64,000 bases of DNA from Bog-473 sp963807775 (GTDB lineage: Bacteria > Actinomycetota > Acidimicrobiia > Acidimicrobiales > RAAP-2). The stretch spans positions 248,001 through 312,000 of the forward strand of contig CAWECY010000013.1 of the NCBI GenBank assembly GCA_963807775.1. The letters run 5' to 3'. The notes below the pieces were generated by a model. It was not told where the DNA came from. It did no database searches and saw nothing but the letters and a program-made list of their open reading frames with translations. Positions 17,633-27,216 of this stretch are shown piece by piece. The position numbers and the translations under genes were made by a program. Within the stretch, counting starts at the first letter, position 1, and each line of letters starts with the position of its first letter.

Positions 17633-19163
17633 ACGCCACCCTGCGGCGGTGCCTGGCGGCGGTGCTGCCGCTCGCCGCACTGGCGCTGGCCGCCGGGCCC
17701 GGCGCGCCGGACTCGGCCGCGGCGGCCGCACCTCCCCCCAACTCGGTGGTGCCCTTCGGGACGACGGCCATCGGGGCCAACGCACTCAGCAACCCCAACG
17801 CGCCGACGGTCGGCCTGGCCGCCATGCCGGACGGCGGCGGCTACTGGCTGGTCGGCAGCGACGGGGGCGTGTTCGCCTACGGCGACGCCGGCTTCTACGG
17901 CTCGGCCGGCGGCATGGCGCTCAACGCGCCCATCGTCGGCATGGCCCCGACGCCCGATGGCGGTGGCTACTGGCTGGTGGCGGCCGATGGCGGCGTCTTC
18001 AACTACGGCGACGCCGTCTTCTTCGGCTCGCGCCGGGGGCCAGCCCCTCAACGCGCCCATCGTCGGGATGGCCGCCGACGCCCGACGGCGGCGGCTACTG
18101 GCTCGTGGCGGCCGACGGCGGCATCTTCAACTACGGCAACGCGGTGTTCCAGGGCTCCGCCGGCGCTACGGCGCTCAACGCGCCCATCGTCGCCATGGCG
18201 GCCACGTCCGATGGCGGCGGCTACTGGCTGGCGGGCGCTGACGGCGGCATCTTCAACTACGGCGATGCGGGCTTCTTCGGCTCCGCCGGTTCGCTGCGCC
18301 TGAACTCCCCGGTGGTGGCCCTGGCCGGCGCCCCGGGCAACGGCGGCTACTGGCTGGCGGCGGCCGACGGCGGCGTGTTCACCTACGGCACCGCCACCTA
18401 CCAGGGCTCCCTCGGCGGCACGGCCCTGCCGGCGCCGGTGGTCGGGTTGGCCGCCACGCCGAGCGGGTCCGGCTACTGGCTCGCCCTGGGTTCCCCCGAA
18501 CCCCTCGCCGGCAAGGTGGTCGGCATCGACCCGGGGCACAACGGCCTCAACTACACCGCGCCGGGCATCATCAACCAGCCCGTGTTCAACGGCACCGGCA
18601 CCGAGTCGTGCGACACCACCGGCACGGAGACCGCCAGCGGCTACACCGAGGCGCAGTACAACTTCAACGTGGCGACCTACCTCGAGGCCGATCTGGAGGC
18701 CGAGGGGGCCACCGTCGTGTTGACCCGGCCGAACAACGACGGTGTGGGCCCGTGCGTGACCACGCGGGCCGCCATCATCAACGACGCCCATGCCGCCGTG
18801 GCCGTCGACATCCACGCCGACGGCGGGCCGGTGGACGGCCGCGGCTTCGCCGTGCTCGAACCGGTGGCGGACGGGCCCAACAACGCCGTGATTGCGTCGT
18901 CCGCCGCCTTCGCCACCCTGCTGCGCAACGCCTTCTTGGCCGGCACGCCGATGCCGGTGAGCACCTACGACGGGGTGGACGGCCTGCAACCCCGCAACAA
19001 CCTGGCCGGTCTCAACCTGACCACGGTGCCCAAGGTGCTTATTGAGTGCGGGAACATGCAAAACCCCACCGACGCCGCGCTGCTGGTGACGCCGCAGTTC
19101 CAGCAACAGGCGGCCGCCGCCATGGCGCAGGCCATCACGGAGTTCGTGACCGGGCGGCCGTAA
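17629..19163 (+). CDS. Secreted N-acetylmuramoyl-L-alanine amidase with 42-residue repeats (two frameshifts)
   Basis: Starts with a signal peptide (LRRCLAAVLPLAALALAAG). Five full and one partial 42-residue repeats of the form GGGYWLVAADGGVFNYGDA follow, and then a zinc amidase domain of the Amidase_3 family. Zinc-site motifs seen: GIDPGHNG and VDIHADGG, and an IECGNMQNP closing strand. It should cleave the bond between muramic acid and the stem peptide in the wall. Two single-base insertions (near 18031 and 18077) break the frame inside the repeats while the repeat sequence continues, so they look like read errors. The GTG start overlaps the LOG gene stop. Confidence 0.88.
17800..18490 (+). 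repeat. Tandem 126-bp (42-residue) YWLV repeats
   Basis: Each unit reads approximately AP-IVGMAATPDGGGYWLV-AADGGVFNYGDA-xFxGSAGGxxLN. The spacing and aromatic/Gly pattern suggest beta-propeller or solenoid blades. Similar units occur in the protein at 46.7-49.2 kb. Confidence 0.85.
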
Positions 19164-19231
19164 CTCAGCCTGGCCGCGCCACTGTGCAGGAGCGCTGTCG
19201 TCTCATGAGGACCTCATGGTCCGGCCGAGCC

Positions 19232-20668
19232 TCACGACGTTTCCCAGTACCAGTCCCCACCGACGTATTCGCAGGTGATCGTCGCTCCATTCCCGGCTTG
19301 CCCCGTCATGCCGTGATCGTCGTCACGGCAGTACTCGCCGGGCTCGTAGCACCCGCCCTCGTCATCTATGGGAGAGCACCCGGTGGGCGCGGTGGTGGTC
19401 GGCGTGACGACGAACGAGGTGCTCGTGGTCGTCGATGCGGCGGGGCTCGTCGCCTGTCGCTGGCCACCCGAGATGTCGCTCAGGAGGCTCAGGTTCAGCG
19501 GGTTGACCACTCCAGTGTCGGCGGTAATGACCCCGAGCTCCCGGTTGTAGTCGAGACTCGAAGTCGAGAAATTCTCCGAGCCGATGAACGCCTTCGCTCC
19601 ATCGACATCGATCACCTTGGCATGGATGTAGAGAGCCGAAGTGGTATCGGGGTAGAGCACGACGCGGACCCCAGCGGATTCGAGCTGTGAGAAGGCGGCA
19701 CTCCACTCGGAATCGGCCGTCATGACCACCGTCACTCCGACCCCGCGCTGGGCGTCGGACTCGAGGGCCTCCTCGATCGGGGTGGAGTCCATCTCTTCGT
19801 TCTCCACCACCACGCTGTGGGTGGCGGAGCTGATGAGGGCCGAGAGCTCCGACTGCGAGCCAGGACTCCACACCAGGTCTTCCCCTGGCGGGCCGGGTCC
19901 AGGAGCGGCTCCGGTCCAGTCCGCGTCGAACACGGACTCGATGGCCGCGACATCGGCCGACTGCGTGTCCATCACCGCGAAGTCCCGGGTCGTCGCGTAG
20001 TCCTGGGAGATGAGGTTGCCGGTCATGATGGCGGATTCGGAACCGTCGACCGTGATCGTCTTCTGATGAAAGATGGCGGAATCGTTCGCCCAGGCAACGG
20101 GGACGCCGGCCGCGGACAAGGTGGAGTAGGCGGACTGGTTGACCGAGCCACCGCTGTAGTCACGATCGAGCAGAACCCGCACCCGAACGCCCTTGTCGTG
20201 GTCGGCGACGAGCACCTGCTCCGCTGTCGGGTCGGACAGCTCGTACATCGTCATGTCGAGGCTCCGGCGCGCCGAGGACATGAAGTCGTACATGGGCATC
20301 ATGCCGTCCTGTGGCTCGACCAGGAGGGACAACGCGCTCGGCATGGCCGTGGACGTCGTGGTCGTCGGGGTCGAAGGCGGGGTCGTGCTCGCCGGTCCTC
20401 CGCGTGACGTCGTGGAAGGGGCCGACAGCGGCGGGTGAGGCGAGCTCGTGGGGGCGTTGTGAGCCGGAGAACTACAACCGGTGGCGACCAGGGCCGCGCA
20501 CAGCGCTGCTCCGAGCCCGACACACCACCGCACACCGCTCACCACCCGAATTGCAGAGCCGAAGGGGTGACGTCCGAAGCCCGCATTCGTACTGCTCCCT
20601 TCCGCCACCGCAGAGCCAACACGCACACCCTTTGAGCTGTTCGTTGGAAGCTTGTCCCGAAAACCCAT
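19232..20668 (-). CDS. Phospholipase D-like lipoprotein
   Basis: 478 residues. After a long polar leader a hydrophobic segment ends in the lipobox LVATGC, so it is probably a lipoprotein; the true start may be downstream of 20668. A Thr/Ser/Pro linker follows, then two PLD repeats. Each has a complete HKD motif: FHQKTITVDGSESAIMTGN and IHAKVIDVDGAKAFIGSEN. Such pairs hydrolyse phosphodiester bonds in lipids or DNA. The C-terminal tail is Thr-rich with several cysteines. It is convergent with the amidase gene, with 68 bases between the stops. Substrate unknown. Confidence 0.87.
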   Translation of the reverse strand: MGFRDKLPTNSSKGVRVGSAVAEGSSTNAGFGRHPFGSAIRVVSGVRWCVGLGAALCAALVATGCSSPAHNAPTSSPHPPLSAPSTTSRGGPASTTPPSTPTTTTSTAMPSALSLLVEPQDGMMPMYDFMSSARRSLDMTMYELSDPTAEQVLVADHDKGVRVRVLLDRDYSGGSVNQSAYSTLSAAGVPVAWANDSAIFHQKTITVDGSESAIMTGNLISQDYATTRDFAVMDTQSADVAAIESVFDADWTGAAPGPGPPGEDLVWSPGSQSELSALISSATHSVVVENEEMDSTPIEEALESDAQRGVGVTVVMTADSEWSAAFSQLESAGVRVVLYPDTTSALYIHAKVIDVDGAKAFIGSENFSTSSLDYNRELGVITADTGVVNPLNLSLLSDISGGQRQATSPAASTTTSTSFVVTPTTTAPTGCSPIDDEGGCYEPGEYCRDDDHGMTGQAGNGATITCEYVGGDWYWETS

Positions 20669-20713
20669 GACATGCCAGCACCCGACCGAGCGGTCCGCGG
20701 CCGAGCGGCGCGC

Positions 20714-21139
20714 CTACGAGCCGAAGGCAACCACCTCGCCGCGCTCTCCGACGACAAGACCAGGGGCCCAGGCGATCTCCCACCGGTTGCCCTCCGGGTC
20801 GGCCACGTAGGCCGAGCGGCCACCCCACGCACGCGCGGTGGGCTCGCCCAACGCCGTCGCACCGGCGGCCACGGCCGCGGTAAACACGCGGTCGACGTCG
20901 TCGTGGGTGTCGACGTTGAGGGCCAAGGTAAAGCCACCCGGCCCAGCCGAGGTGGCGCCCGCCTCGTCGTCGAGCGCGGCGTGCGGGTACAGCGCGAGGA
21001 CGACCCCGCCCAGCACGAAGGCACACCAGGCGTCGTCGCTGCCCGCAACCTCGGGCCAACCCAGACCCCGGTAGAAGCGGCGCAACGCGGGGAGATCGTT
21101 GGCACCGAGCGTGACGACGGTGAGGCGGGCGGGGATCAC
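20714..21139 (-). CDS. VOC-superfamily (glyoxalase-like) protein
   Basis: 141 residues: two beta-alpha-beta-beta-beta modules of the vicinal oxygen chelate fold. LTVVTLGANDLPALRRFYRGLGWPE opens the first and AYVADPEGNRWEIAWAPG closes the second. VOC proteins bind a metal or act as resistance or isomerase proteins; the Glu of WEIAW is the usual final ligand, but the His at the first position is not evident, so enzymatic activity is uncertain. GTG start with a TAGCGT box 6 bases upstream. Confidence 0.83.
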   Translation of the reverse strand: MIPARLTVVTLGANDLPALRRFYRGLGWPEVAGSDDAWCAFVLGGVVLALYPHAALDDEAGATSAGPGGFTLALNVDTHDDVDRVFTAAVAAGATALGEPTARAWGGRSAYVADPEGNRWEIAWAPGLVVGERGEVVAFGS

Positions 21140-21145
21140 GCGGGC

Positions 21146-21151
21146 ACGCTA
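21146..21151 (-). promoter_or_regulatory. Putative -10 box (TAGCGT) of the VOC gene
   Basis: On the minus strand TAGCGT lies 6 bases before the GTG start at 21139, again the leaderless arrangement. Confidence 0.45.
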
Positions 21152-21180
21152 CGCCAGGGTGGTGACAGCAACGCGAGTGG

Positions 21181-21720
21181 TCAGCGGCCGAGGGGCGCCC
21201 GCGCCACGGTGGAGTAGACGTGGCCCAGCGGCGAGGCCTCGGAGACGACCAGGTCGACGTGGGTCACGGGGAAGGCCGCCTCGAAGGGCAGGTTCGACAT
21301 CTCGCCCAGCGCAGCCACGCTGAGGCGCCGCCCCTTGGAGCGGGCCAGCGTCAGGTGGCCGTTGAAAGGAGGTTCAGCGGCCGGCTCGGGTACGAAAGGC
21401 ACGGTGGTGGCCCGTACGGCGGCCGCCAGGCCATCCATGCCGGCGGCCGGTAGCTGCAGCACGCGCACGCCGGTGAACCACCCGGTGCCCGGCCCGAGCC
21501 GGCACTCGATCGGGCCGGGCCGGGAGGCCAGGCCGGCCCGGAGGGCCGCACCGATGGGGTCGACGAGGGCCTCGTCCACCTCGCCCAGGAAGCGCAGGGT
21601 GACGTGCCAGCGCGACGGGCCGACGAAGCGCAGACCCTTGGTCCGGCCCAGCTCGAGCTCCAGGGAGCCCAGGCGCTTGCGGGTGGCGTCGTCGGGCCAG
21701 GCGGCCACGAAGAGGCGCAC
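21181..21720 (-). CDS. thpR: RNA 2',3'-cyclic phosphodiesterase (ThpR/LigT)
   Basis: 179 residues of the 2H phosphoesterase family. Both catalytic HxTx motifs are present: WHVTLRFLG (about 39) and NGHLTLARSKG (about 125). The N terminus MRLFVAAWPDDATR is characteristic of ThpR/LigT. The family opens 2',3'-cyclic phosphates on RNA and can reversibly join tRNA halves in vitro. It lies 9 bases after the stop of the small helical protein gene and is read in the same direction as the acyl-CoA ligase. Confidence 0.92.
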   Translation of the reverse strand: MRLFVAAWPDDATRKRLGSLELELGRTKGLRFVGPSRWHVTLRFLGEVDEALVDPIGAALRAGLASRPGPIECRLGPGTGWFTGVRVLQLPAAGMDGLAAAVRATTVPFVPEPAAEPPFNGHLTLARSKGRRLSVAALGEMSNLPFEAAFPVTHVDLVVSEASPLGHVYSTVARAPLGR

Positions 21721-21729
21721 GGGGTGCGG

Positions 21730-21981
21730 TCAGGCAGCGCCGTCGTCGAACGCGGTCCGGGCCGCGGCAGAGCCCTCGACCAGCGCGGCGACGGATTTCT
21801 CGAGGGCGCGGCGCGCTTTGAGGATGCGTCGTTCCTGGGCCAGCGCCTCGCCGGTCTCGGCCGCGTCGGGGTCGCCCGAGCTGGCTCGGCGCAGCGCGTC
21901 CAGGGCCATATCCGTCAGCTCCTCGACCATGCCCTCGAGCCGCTCGGCCATGGCCACCATGGCGTCGGTCGGGCTGCTCAC
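21730..21981 (-). CDS. Small helical hypothetical protein
   Basis: 83 residues, not recognised. Almost wholly helical and charged: AMVAMAERLEGMVEELTDMALDALRRASSGD, then AQERRILKARRALEKSVAALVEG. The GTG at 21981 overlaps the stop of the acyl-CoA ligase as GTGA, which fixes the start and argues for translational coupling. It may be a small accessory or coiled-coil partner; no motif supports an enzyme. Confidence 0.7.
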   Translation of the reverse strand: MSSPTDAMVAMAERLEGMVEELTDMALDALRRASSGDPDAAETGEALAQERRILKARRALEKSVAALVEGSAAARTAFDDGAA

Positions 21982-23597
21982 CTGGGCAGGGGCGTGTGCT
22001 GCACCTTGTACTCGCCGTCGGCGTACGCGGCCCGCATGACCTTCTTGTCGAACTTGCCCACGCTCGTCTTGGGCACCTCCTCGATGAAGGTCCATTGGTC
22101 GGGGAGCCACCAGCGCGGCACCCGGTCGGTCAGGAACTGCACCAGGTCGGCCGGGGCCGGGGTGCGGCCAGGCTTGGGCACGACGGCGACCAGCGGGCGC
22201 TCGGACCACTTGGGGTCGGGCACCGCGATGACCGCCGCTTCGAAGACATCGGGGTGCGCCATCACCGCGTTCTCGAGCTCGACCGAGGAGATCCACTCGC
22301 CGCCCGACTTGATCACGTCCTTGGTGCGGTCGGAGATGGTCAGGTAGCCCTGGCCGTCCTGGGTTCCGACGTCACCGGTGCGCAGCCAGCCGTCGTCGAA
22401 CTTGGCTGGGTCCTCGTCCTTGTAATAGGAGCCGGTGATCCACGGGCCGCGGATCTCGAACTCACCCACCGAGGTGCCGTCGTTGGGCAGCACCGTGCCG
22501 TCCTCGGCCACGACGCGCACCTCGACGCCGCCGACGACTCGTCCGGCTTTGATCTTGTAGTACATGTCGTCGTGTCCGTCGAGCTTGCGCGCCGGCGGCA
22601 GGCCGAACGCCGCCAGCGGGCTGGTCTCGGTCATGCCCCAGCCCTGGATGATGGTGGCGCCGAAGCGCTCCTCGAAGGCCCGGATGAGCGACTCCGGCAC
22701 GGCGGCGCCGCCGGCGGTGATGCCCCGCACGGTTGAGAAGTCGATCTTGGTGTCGAGGGCGAGCAACCCGTTCCAGATAGTGGGGACGCCACAGGCCAAG
22801 GTGGGGTGGAATTCGTTGATGACGTTGGCCAGCTGCTCCCCCATGAGGAACATCTGCGGCATGATCATGTCGGTACCGGCCATGAAGGCGGCGTAGGGGG
22901 TACCCCAGGCATTGGCGTGGAACATGGGCACGATGATGAGGATGCGGTCGCTCTCTGTCATCCCCACCGACGAGGCCGACTGCTCGGCCAGGGTGTGCAG
23001 CCAGGTGGAGCGGTGCGAGTACACGACGCCCTTGGGGTTGCCGGTGGTGCCGCTCGTGTAGCACATGGCCGCGGCGGAACGTTCGTCGAGCACGGGCCAC
23101 TCGAAGTCTGGCTCCTCGGCGGCCAGCAGCCGTTCGTAGGAGAGCGTCTCACCGAGCGGGGAAGTGTCCCCCTCCCCCGCCACGATGATCGTCTCCACGG
23201 TCTTGAGGTCGTCCTTGATGGCGGCCAGGAGCGGAATGAGGGAGGCGTCCACGATGATGAAGCGGTCCTCGGCGTGGTTGATGACGTACGTCAGCTGGTC
23301 GGCCGGCAGGCGGATGTTGAGCGTGTGGAGCACGGCGCCCATGGAGGGGATGGCCAAGTAGGCCTCGAGGTGGCCCTGGTTGTTCCAGCAGAAGGTCCCC
23401 ACCCGGTCGCCCTCCGAGATGCCGAGGCGGGTCAGGGCAGCGGCCAGCTTCTCCGCCCGGGCCGCCACTTCGGCGAAGGTGGCCGAGCGGTGCCCCCCGG
23501 CCTCGACGGTGATGACGGTGCTGTCGCCGTGCACTTGCTGGCCGTGACGGAGGATGTCGCTGATCAGGAGCGGGTGGTCCTGCATGGTGCTTTTCAT
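21978..23597 (-). CDS. Long-chain fatty acid-CoA ligase
   Basis: 539 residues of the ANL superfamily. It activates a carboxylic acid to acyl-AMP, then to acyl-CoA. Seen: the P-loop YTSGTTGNPKGVVYSHRS (about 180), IQGWGMTETSPLAAFG (about 330), the hinge DRTKDVIKSGGEWIS (about 440), and the catalytic lysine in KTSVGKFDKKVM near the C terminus. A medium/long-chain fatty acid substrate is likely from overall resemblance to FadD-type enzymes. An in-frame Met at 23585 is an alternative start. It heads the small helical protein/thpR group on the minus strand. Confidence 0.93.
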   Translation of the reverse strand: MKSTMQDHPLLISDILRHGQQVHGDSTVITVEAGGHRSATFAEVAARAEKLAAALTRLGISEGDRVGTFCWNNQGHLEAYLAIPSMGAVLHTLNIRLPADQLTYVINHAEDRFIIVDASLIPLLAAIKDDLKTVETIIVAGEGDTSPLGETLSYERLLAAEEPDFEWPVLDERSAAAMCYTSGTTGNPKGVVYSHRSTWLHTLAEQSASSVGMTESDRILIIVPMFHANAWGTPYAAFMAGTDMIMPQMFLMGEQLANVINEFHPTLACGVPTIWNGLLALDTKIDFSTVRGITAGGAAVPESLIRAFEERFGATIIQGWGMTETSPLAAFGLPPARKLDGHDDMYYKIKAGRVVGGVEVRVVAEDGTVLPNDGTSVGEFEIRGPWITGSYYKDEDPAKFDDGWLRTGDVGTQDGQGYLTISDRTKDVIKSGGEWISSVELENAVMAHPDVFEAAVIAVPDPKWSERPLVAVVPKPGRTPAPADLVQFLTDRVPRWWLPDQWTFIEEVPKTSVGKFDKKVMRAAYADGEYKVQHTPLPR

Positions 23598-23645
23598 GCA
23601 TCAAGTATGACGAGCGCGTCGCGGGCGTGCCCACGGGCGGACGGT

Positions 23646-24019
23646 CCGACCGTTCCATGTCGTGGGGCGAAGAGGCCAGCATTCCGGAGCCCAACTCCGA
23701 TGAGGAGCGTCGGGGCGGCGCTGGCCGCCCTGGGCCTCGTGGTGGGCCTGCTCGGCACGGCGGTGGTGGGCTCTGCCCTGGCCCTCTTCGGTACCGACAT
23801 CGAACCCAGCGCCAGCCCGGCGGCCACCGCCGGGATCCCGCCCGCCATGCTCACGCTGTACCAGCAGGCCGCGGCCACCTGTCCCGGCCTGCCGTGGACG
23901 GTGCTGGCCGCCATCGGGACCGTGGAGTCCGACAATGGGCGGTCCACCCTGCCGGGCGTGCACAGCGGAGCCAACGCGGCGGGCGCCGAGGGGCCCATGC
24001 AATTCGAGCCGGCGACGTT
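23646..24019 (+). repeat. Direct duplication, copy A (374 bp)
   Basis: Aligns without any gap to 27217-27590 (offset 3571), with about 38 mismatches counted by eye, so near 90% identity. It covers 54 bases upstream plus the first 320 bases of the NlpC/P60 gene. Similarity stops abruptly after GGCGACGTT. Confidence 0.92.
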
Positions 24020-24380
24020 CTCATTTGGCGACGGGGCCTGGCGGCCCCGCGCAAACTATTTGCTCTGCCGACGAAACTTTCGTACCTCCGTCGTCATCGG
24101 GATTACTTCGCCGTGGCGTGCTCGTCACAGAATCGGTTGCACGGCTTGCCGATCTGTTCAAGACTTGCGGGAGGCGGTGTGGGTCGTGTCGGTCTGCTCG
24201 GCGGTAGCAGTGGGAGATGACCATGAGACTTTGGCGACTGGTGTCCGTCGCGGCGCTCGCGGCAGCGGGTGTGCTCCCTCGCCTTCGGCTCGCTGTGTCC
24301 CGAGGCGAAGGAGCGTCGGGCTGCGTGTCAGGCTCCTTCACAACCTGATCGAGGATCAGACGTGCCGCTTGGGAGATTGA
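23700..24380 (+). pseudogene. Truncated copy of the NlpC/P60 cell-wall hydrolase gene
   Basis: The first 106 codons match the intact gene at 27271: signal sequence RSVGAALAALGLVVGLLGTAV, then the lytic-transglycosylase-like start (WTVLAAIGTVESDNG, with the expected catalytic Glu). After PATF the match ends and the frame continues as unrelated, compositionally odd sequence (SFGDGAWRPRANYLL) to a stop at 24380. The SLT domain is incomplete and the NlpC/P60 domain absent, so it should not make an active enzyme. The start region is well preserved, so a short secreted fragment could still be made. Confidence 0.8.
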
Positions 24381-24387
24381 GGGCAGG

Positions 24388-26350
24388 ATGAGCGACGACT
24401 CGCGAGGACCTGGCGGGGGGGCCATACGGCGGATATCTCGGGTGTTGTTCGTTAGTCGCAATCCTGGAAACGGTCGGCGTTGTCGCACGCCGGGCTTAAT
24501 CGCAGCGTTGAGCGCTCCGACCTGTCTCTTGTTGATCCTCGGCACGCTGGCCGTGGTTGCGGTGTCTGCGGTATCGGCGGCGGTCCCCGCCCCGACGATC
24601 ACCGGCTTCGCCCCCTCTCCCACCACGCTGCCCGACAGCGGCGGATCGGTGACGCTGTCGGCCACGGTTACCGGCGCCACGAGTTGCGTGATCTCCTCCA
24701 CGTCGGCGATCACGGGCTTGCCCCAGACCCAGTCGTGCACCGCGGGGACGGTGTCGCTGGCGGTGAATGTGCAGGCCGACACCACCACAAAGGCCAAGAC
24801 CTATAAGTTCACCCTGGAGGCCATCGGCGCCAAGACCAGGAAGGCCTCCACCTCGATCACGGTTGCGGCCCAGCCGCCGCCGGTCATCGGACTGTTCACC
24901 GCCACGCCCACCGCACTGCCCCTGGCAGGGGGACCGGTCGAACTCTCGGCCGAGGTCATCGGGGCCACGAGCTGTGTGTTCTCATCCAGCCCGGTGCTCA
25001 CCGGGCTGCCCCAGACGGTACCGTGTACGGGAGGAACTGGATCTGTCTCGGTGACGGTTCCGGCCGACACCACCACCAAGGCCAAGACCTACAAGTTCGA
25101 GCTCTCTGCGCTGGGATCCAAGACTGTCAAAGCGACCTTGGCCGTGTCACAGACCTCCGGGTCATGTACGGGCACGACGGCCGACGCCAACGAGTGCTCC
25201 ACCGCCGGCGCGGCGTCGAGCACCTGGTCGTGCAGCAGCGAGACCACTCACCGGGAGCTGCACCTTCCCCGCCGATACCACCGACTTCGCCGGCATGAAC
25301 AATCCGAACGAACAGGACGGGCTGGGCTACGAGATCGGCCAGGACGTGTGGTCTCCGATGAGCGGACAGACCCAGGAACTCCAGGCCAACAGCGCTCAGA
25401 ACTACGTGGTCACGAGCAACACCCCGACCAACAGCTCAGGATCGGTCACGGCGTATCCCAACGTCGGCACCTACGCCTACACCGGCGTGCTCGATGACTA
25501 CACCTCGCTGACCAGCACCTACGACTTCACCATGCCGATCAACGCCGACACGAGCGCCTGGGCCACCACGGACGACTGGCTGAGCGAGCCGGGCACCCCC
25601 GACGGCACGTGGACCTACGAGGTCCAGATCCACGTCGACTCCTCGGTCAACTCCGCCTACAACTGCCCCTCCACCTTCACCCCGGGCACGTCGACCAGCC
25701 GCGGGAACTACGGCGTGGTGGCGACCAACATCTCCATCGGTGGGTCGCTGTGGTACCTCTGCGACGGCCAGCTGGCCCACAACTCCAACGGAACGTGCCC
25801 GTCGTCGGGCTGCGGAGAGCTGATCTTTAAGAGCGGCGCCACGCAAGGGGCGGTCGATGAACCGCAGACGACGACCGCGTCGGGGACGCTCGACCTCAAG
25901 GGCTTCTTCCAGTGGCTCGAGGACAACGACGTACCGGGTCAGACGTACCCCTACATCCAACCGGGCAGCGCCCTGACAAACCTCTCACAGGGTTGGGAGA
26001 TCAGCTCGACTGACGGGACGTCCGAGCAGTTCGTCAGCAACGGATTCACCCTCGACGCCACCGGTGCCCCGGCGCCCCCGTCCGAGCACCCGAGCGGCAT
26101 CACGTTTACGCCATCGGGGACGAGTTGCGTTCTCAGCTGGTCCTCAACAGCTGCCGCGACGAACGGCTACGACGGTTACTACTACGTGGCGTCGGGGGGC
26201 TCGGGCAGCGCCGACTTCTTTGTCGCTGCGCCTACCACGACCAAGACCATCACGGGCACTGCGGGCGAGGTGGTCGATGCGGAAGTGGCGGTGAGTAACT
26301 CGGGCGGACAGGGACCGATGACGAACTTCGTGAGTTGCACGATCCCATGA
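24388..26350 (+). CDS. Secreted protein: two Ig-like repeats plus GH12-like domain (one frameshift)
   Basis: A membrane/signal segment (PTCLLLILGTLAVVAVSAVSA) is followed by two similar domains of about 90 residues (PTITGFAPSPTTLPDSGG and PPVIGLFTATPTALPLAGG; both contain TGLPQT and ADTTTKAKTYKF). A C-terminal domain of about 250 residues starts near MNNPNEQDGLGYEIGQDVW. YPNVGTYAYTG, GTWTYEVQIHVD and TLDLKGFFQWLED resemble the beta-jelly-roll of glycoside hydrolase family 12; the Glu of YEVQIHV would be catalytic. That assignment is tentative. The frame shifts once near 25241-25250. It lies inside the region bracketed by the duplicated hydrolase start. Confidence 0.7.
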
Positions 26351-26711
26351 CCGAGATGGGAGCCAGAGCTCGGGCAGCGTCAACATCGCGGAGATGCTCG
26401 GATGCTCGAGACCAACGTTTACATGCCAACAGGCTCCGTGTGGCAGACCCGCATTCGCCGGACTGGGGTGCCTCTCATCGCCGAGCGCCTTGGTTTCAGC
26501 CAGCCGAAGCGGGTCCATGCGACACCCCGAGTTCCCTCAGCCGGTGGCGACCCTCAAGGTCGGGCTCGTCATAGGACTGGCCGGACTTCAAGAAATGGCA
26601 CGAGGAGAAGTGCCCGGCGAGGCGCAAGGTCGGGCCGAGCTGAAGCTCCGCGCCGAGCGGACGGCTGGAGAGATGCTGGCGCCGGGGCTGGGTGACGATT
26701 CGGTTAATTAA
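26351..26711 (+). other. Non-coding stretch with a probable gene remnant
   Basis: No intact gene. From about 26553 one frame reads LKVGLVIGLAGLQEMARGEVP and then ELKLRAERTAGEMLAPG, which resembles the AEIKLRAERRAGELLA helix of plasmid/phage-type hypothetical proteins. It has no credible start and ends at a stop at 26709. Confidence 0.35.
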
Positions 26712-27149
26712 CTAATCGACACCGACGAACTTGACCGGGTCTGGCCAACGCCCGAGACGACCGAGGCGTTGATCTCGATTTCTCGTCGCAATCTACGAGC
26801 CGTCTGGGAGACGTTCTCCAGTCTTGGGATTCAGCGTTTCGTACTGTGTGGCGTGATGGCGTCAACCGCACAGAGCCGAGAATGGATCGAGAAGGCGATG
26901 CCTGGTGTTGCGATCACATTCGTTCGACTGTCCGCCGAACAGAACACGCGAGCCCAGCGACTGCGAGACCGAGAAGTCGGAAGCTTTGAACATGAAATGG
27001 AAGCCTCAGACCGGGCTGCCACGTACATCCGGGACCACGATCAGCCGGAGTTACCTACCATTGTCGCGGATGGAAGGGGCGTGCGTGACGTGGCCGACGC
27101 GGTACTTCGTGCCGCAAACTGGATTAGTAATCTCCCAGGCTCCGATTGA
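26712..27149 (+). pseudogene. 5'-truncated P-loop kinase-like gene
   Basis: The open frame begins right after a stop (26709-26711) with LIDTDELDRVWPTPETTEALISISRRNL and runs to FVLCGVMASTAQ, then a charged RLRDREVGSFEHEMEASDRA segment. This is the middle and C terminus of an AAA_33/shikimate-kinase-like nucleotide-binding protein. The Walker A loop, which should precede the DTDEL motif by about 25 residues, is missing. The only start inside is a TTG at 26769. I read it as a remnant, with a small chance of a minimal expressed protein. Confidence 0.6.
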
Positions 27150-27216
27150 CCGCCCCACTTGGCCGGTTCGGGGACGTGCCGAGCGCGCATTGTTGAGTCC
27201 CGCAGGCGGATGGGGG

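Noticed and set aside
19163..19232. Intrinsic terminator between the convergent amidase and PLD genes
   Set aside because: No stem longer than 4-5 bp could be seen in the 68-base gap.
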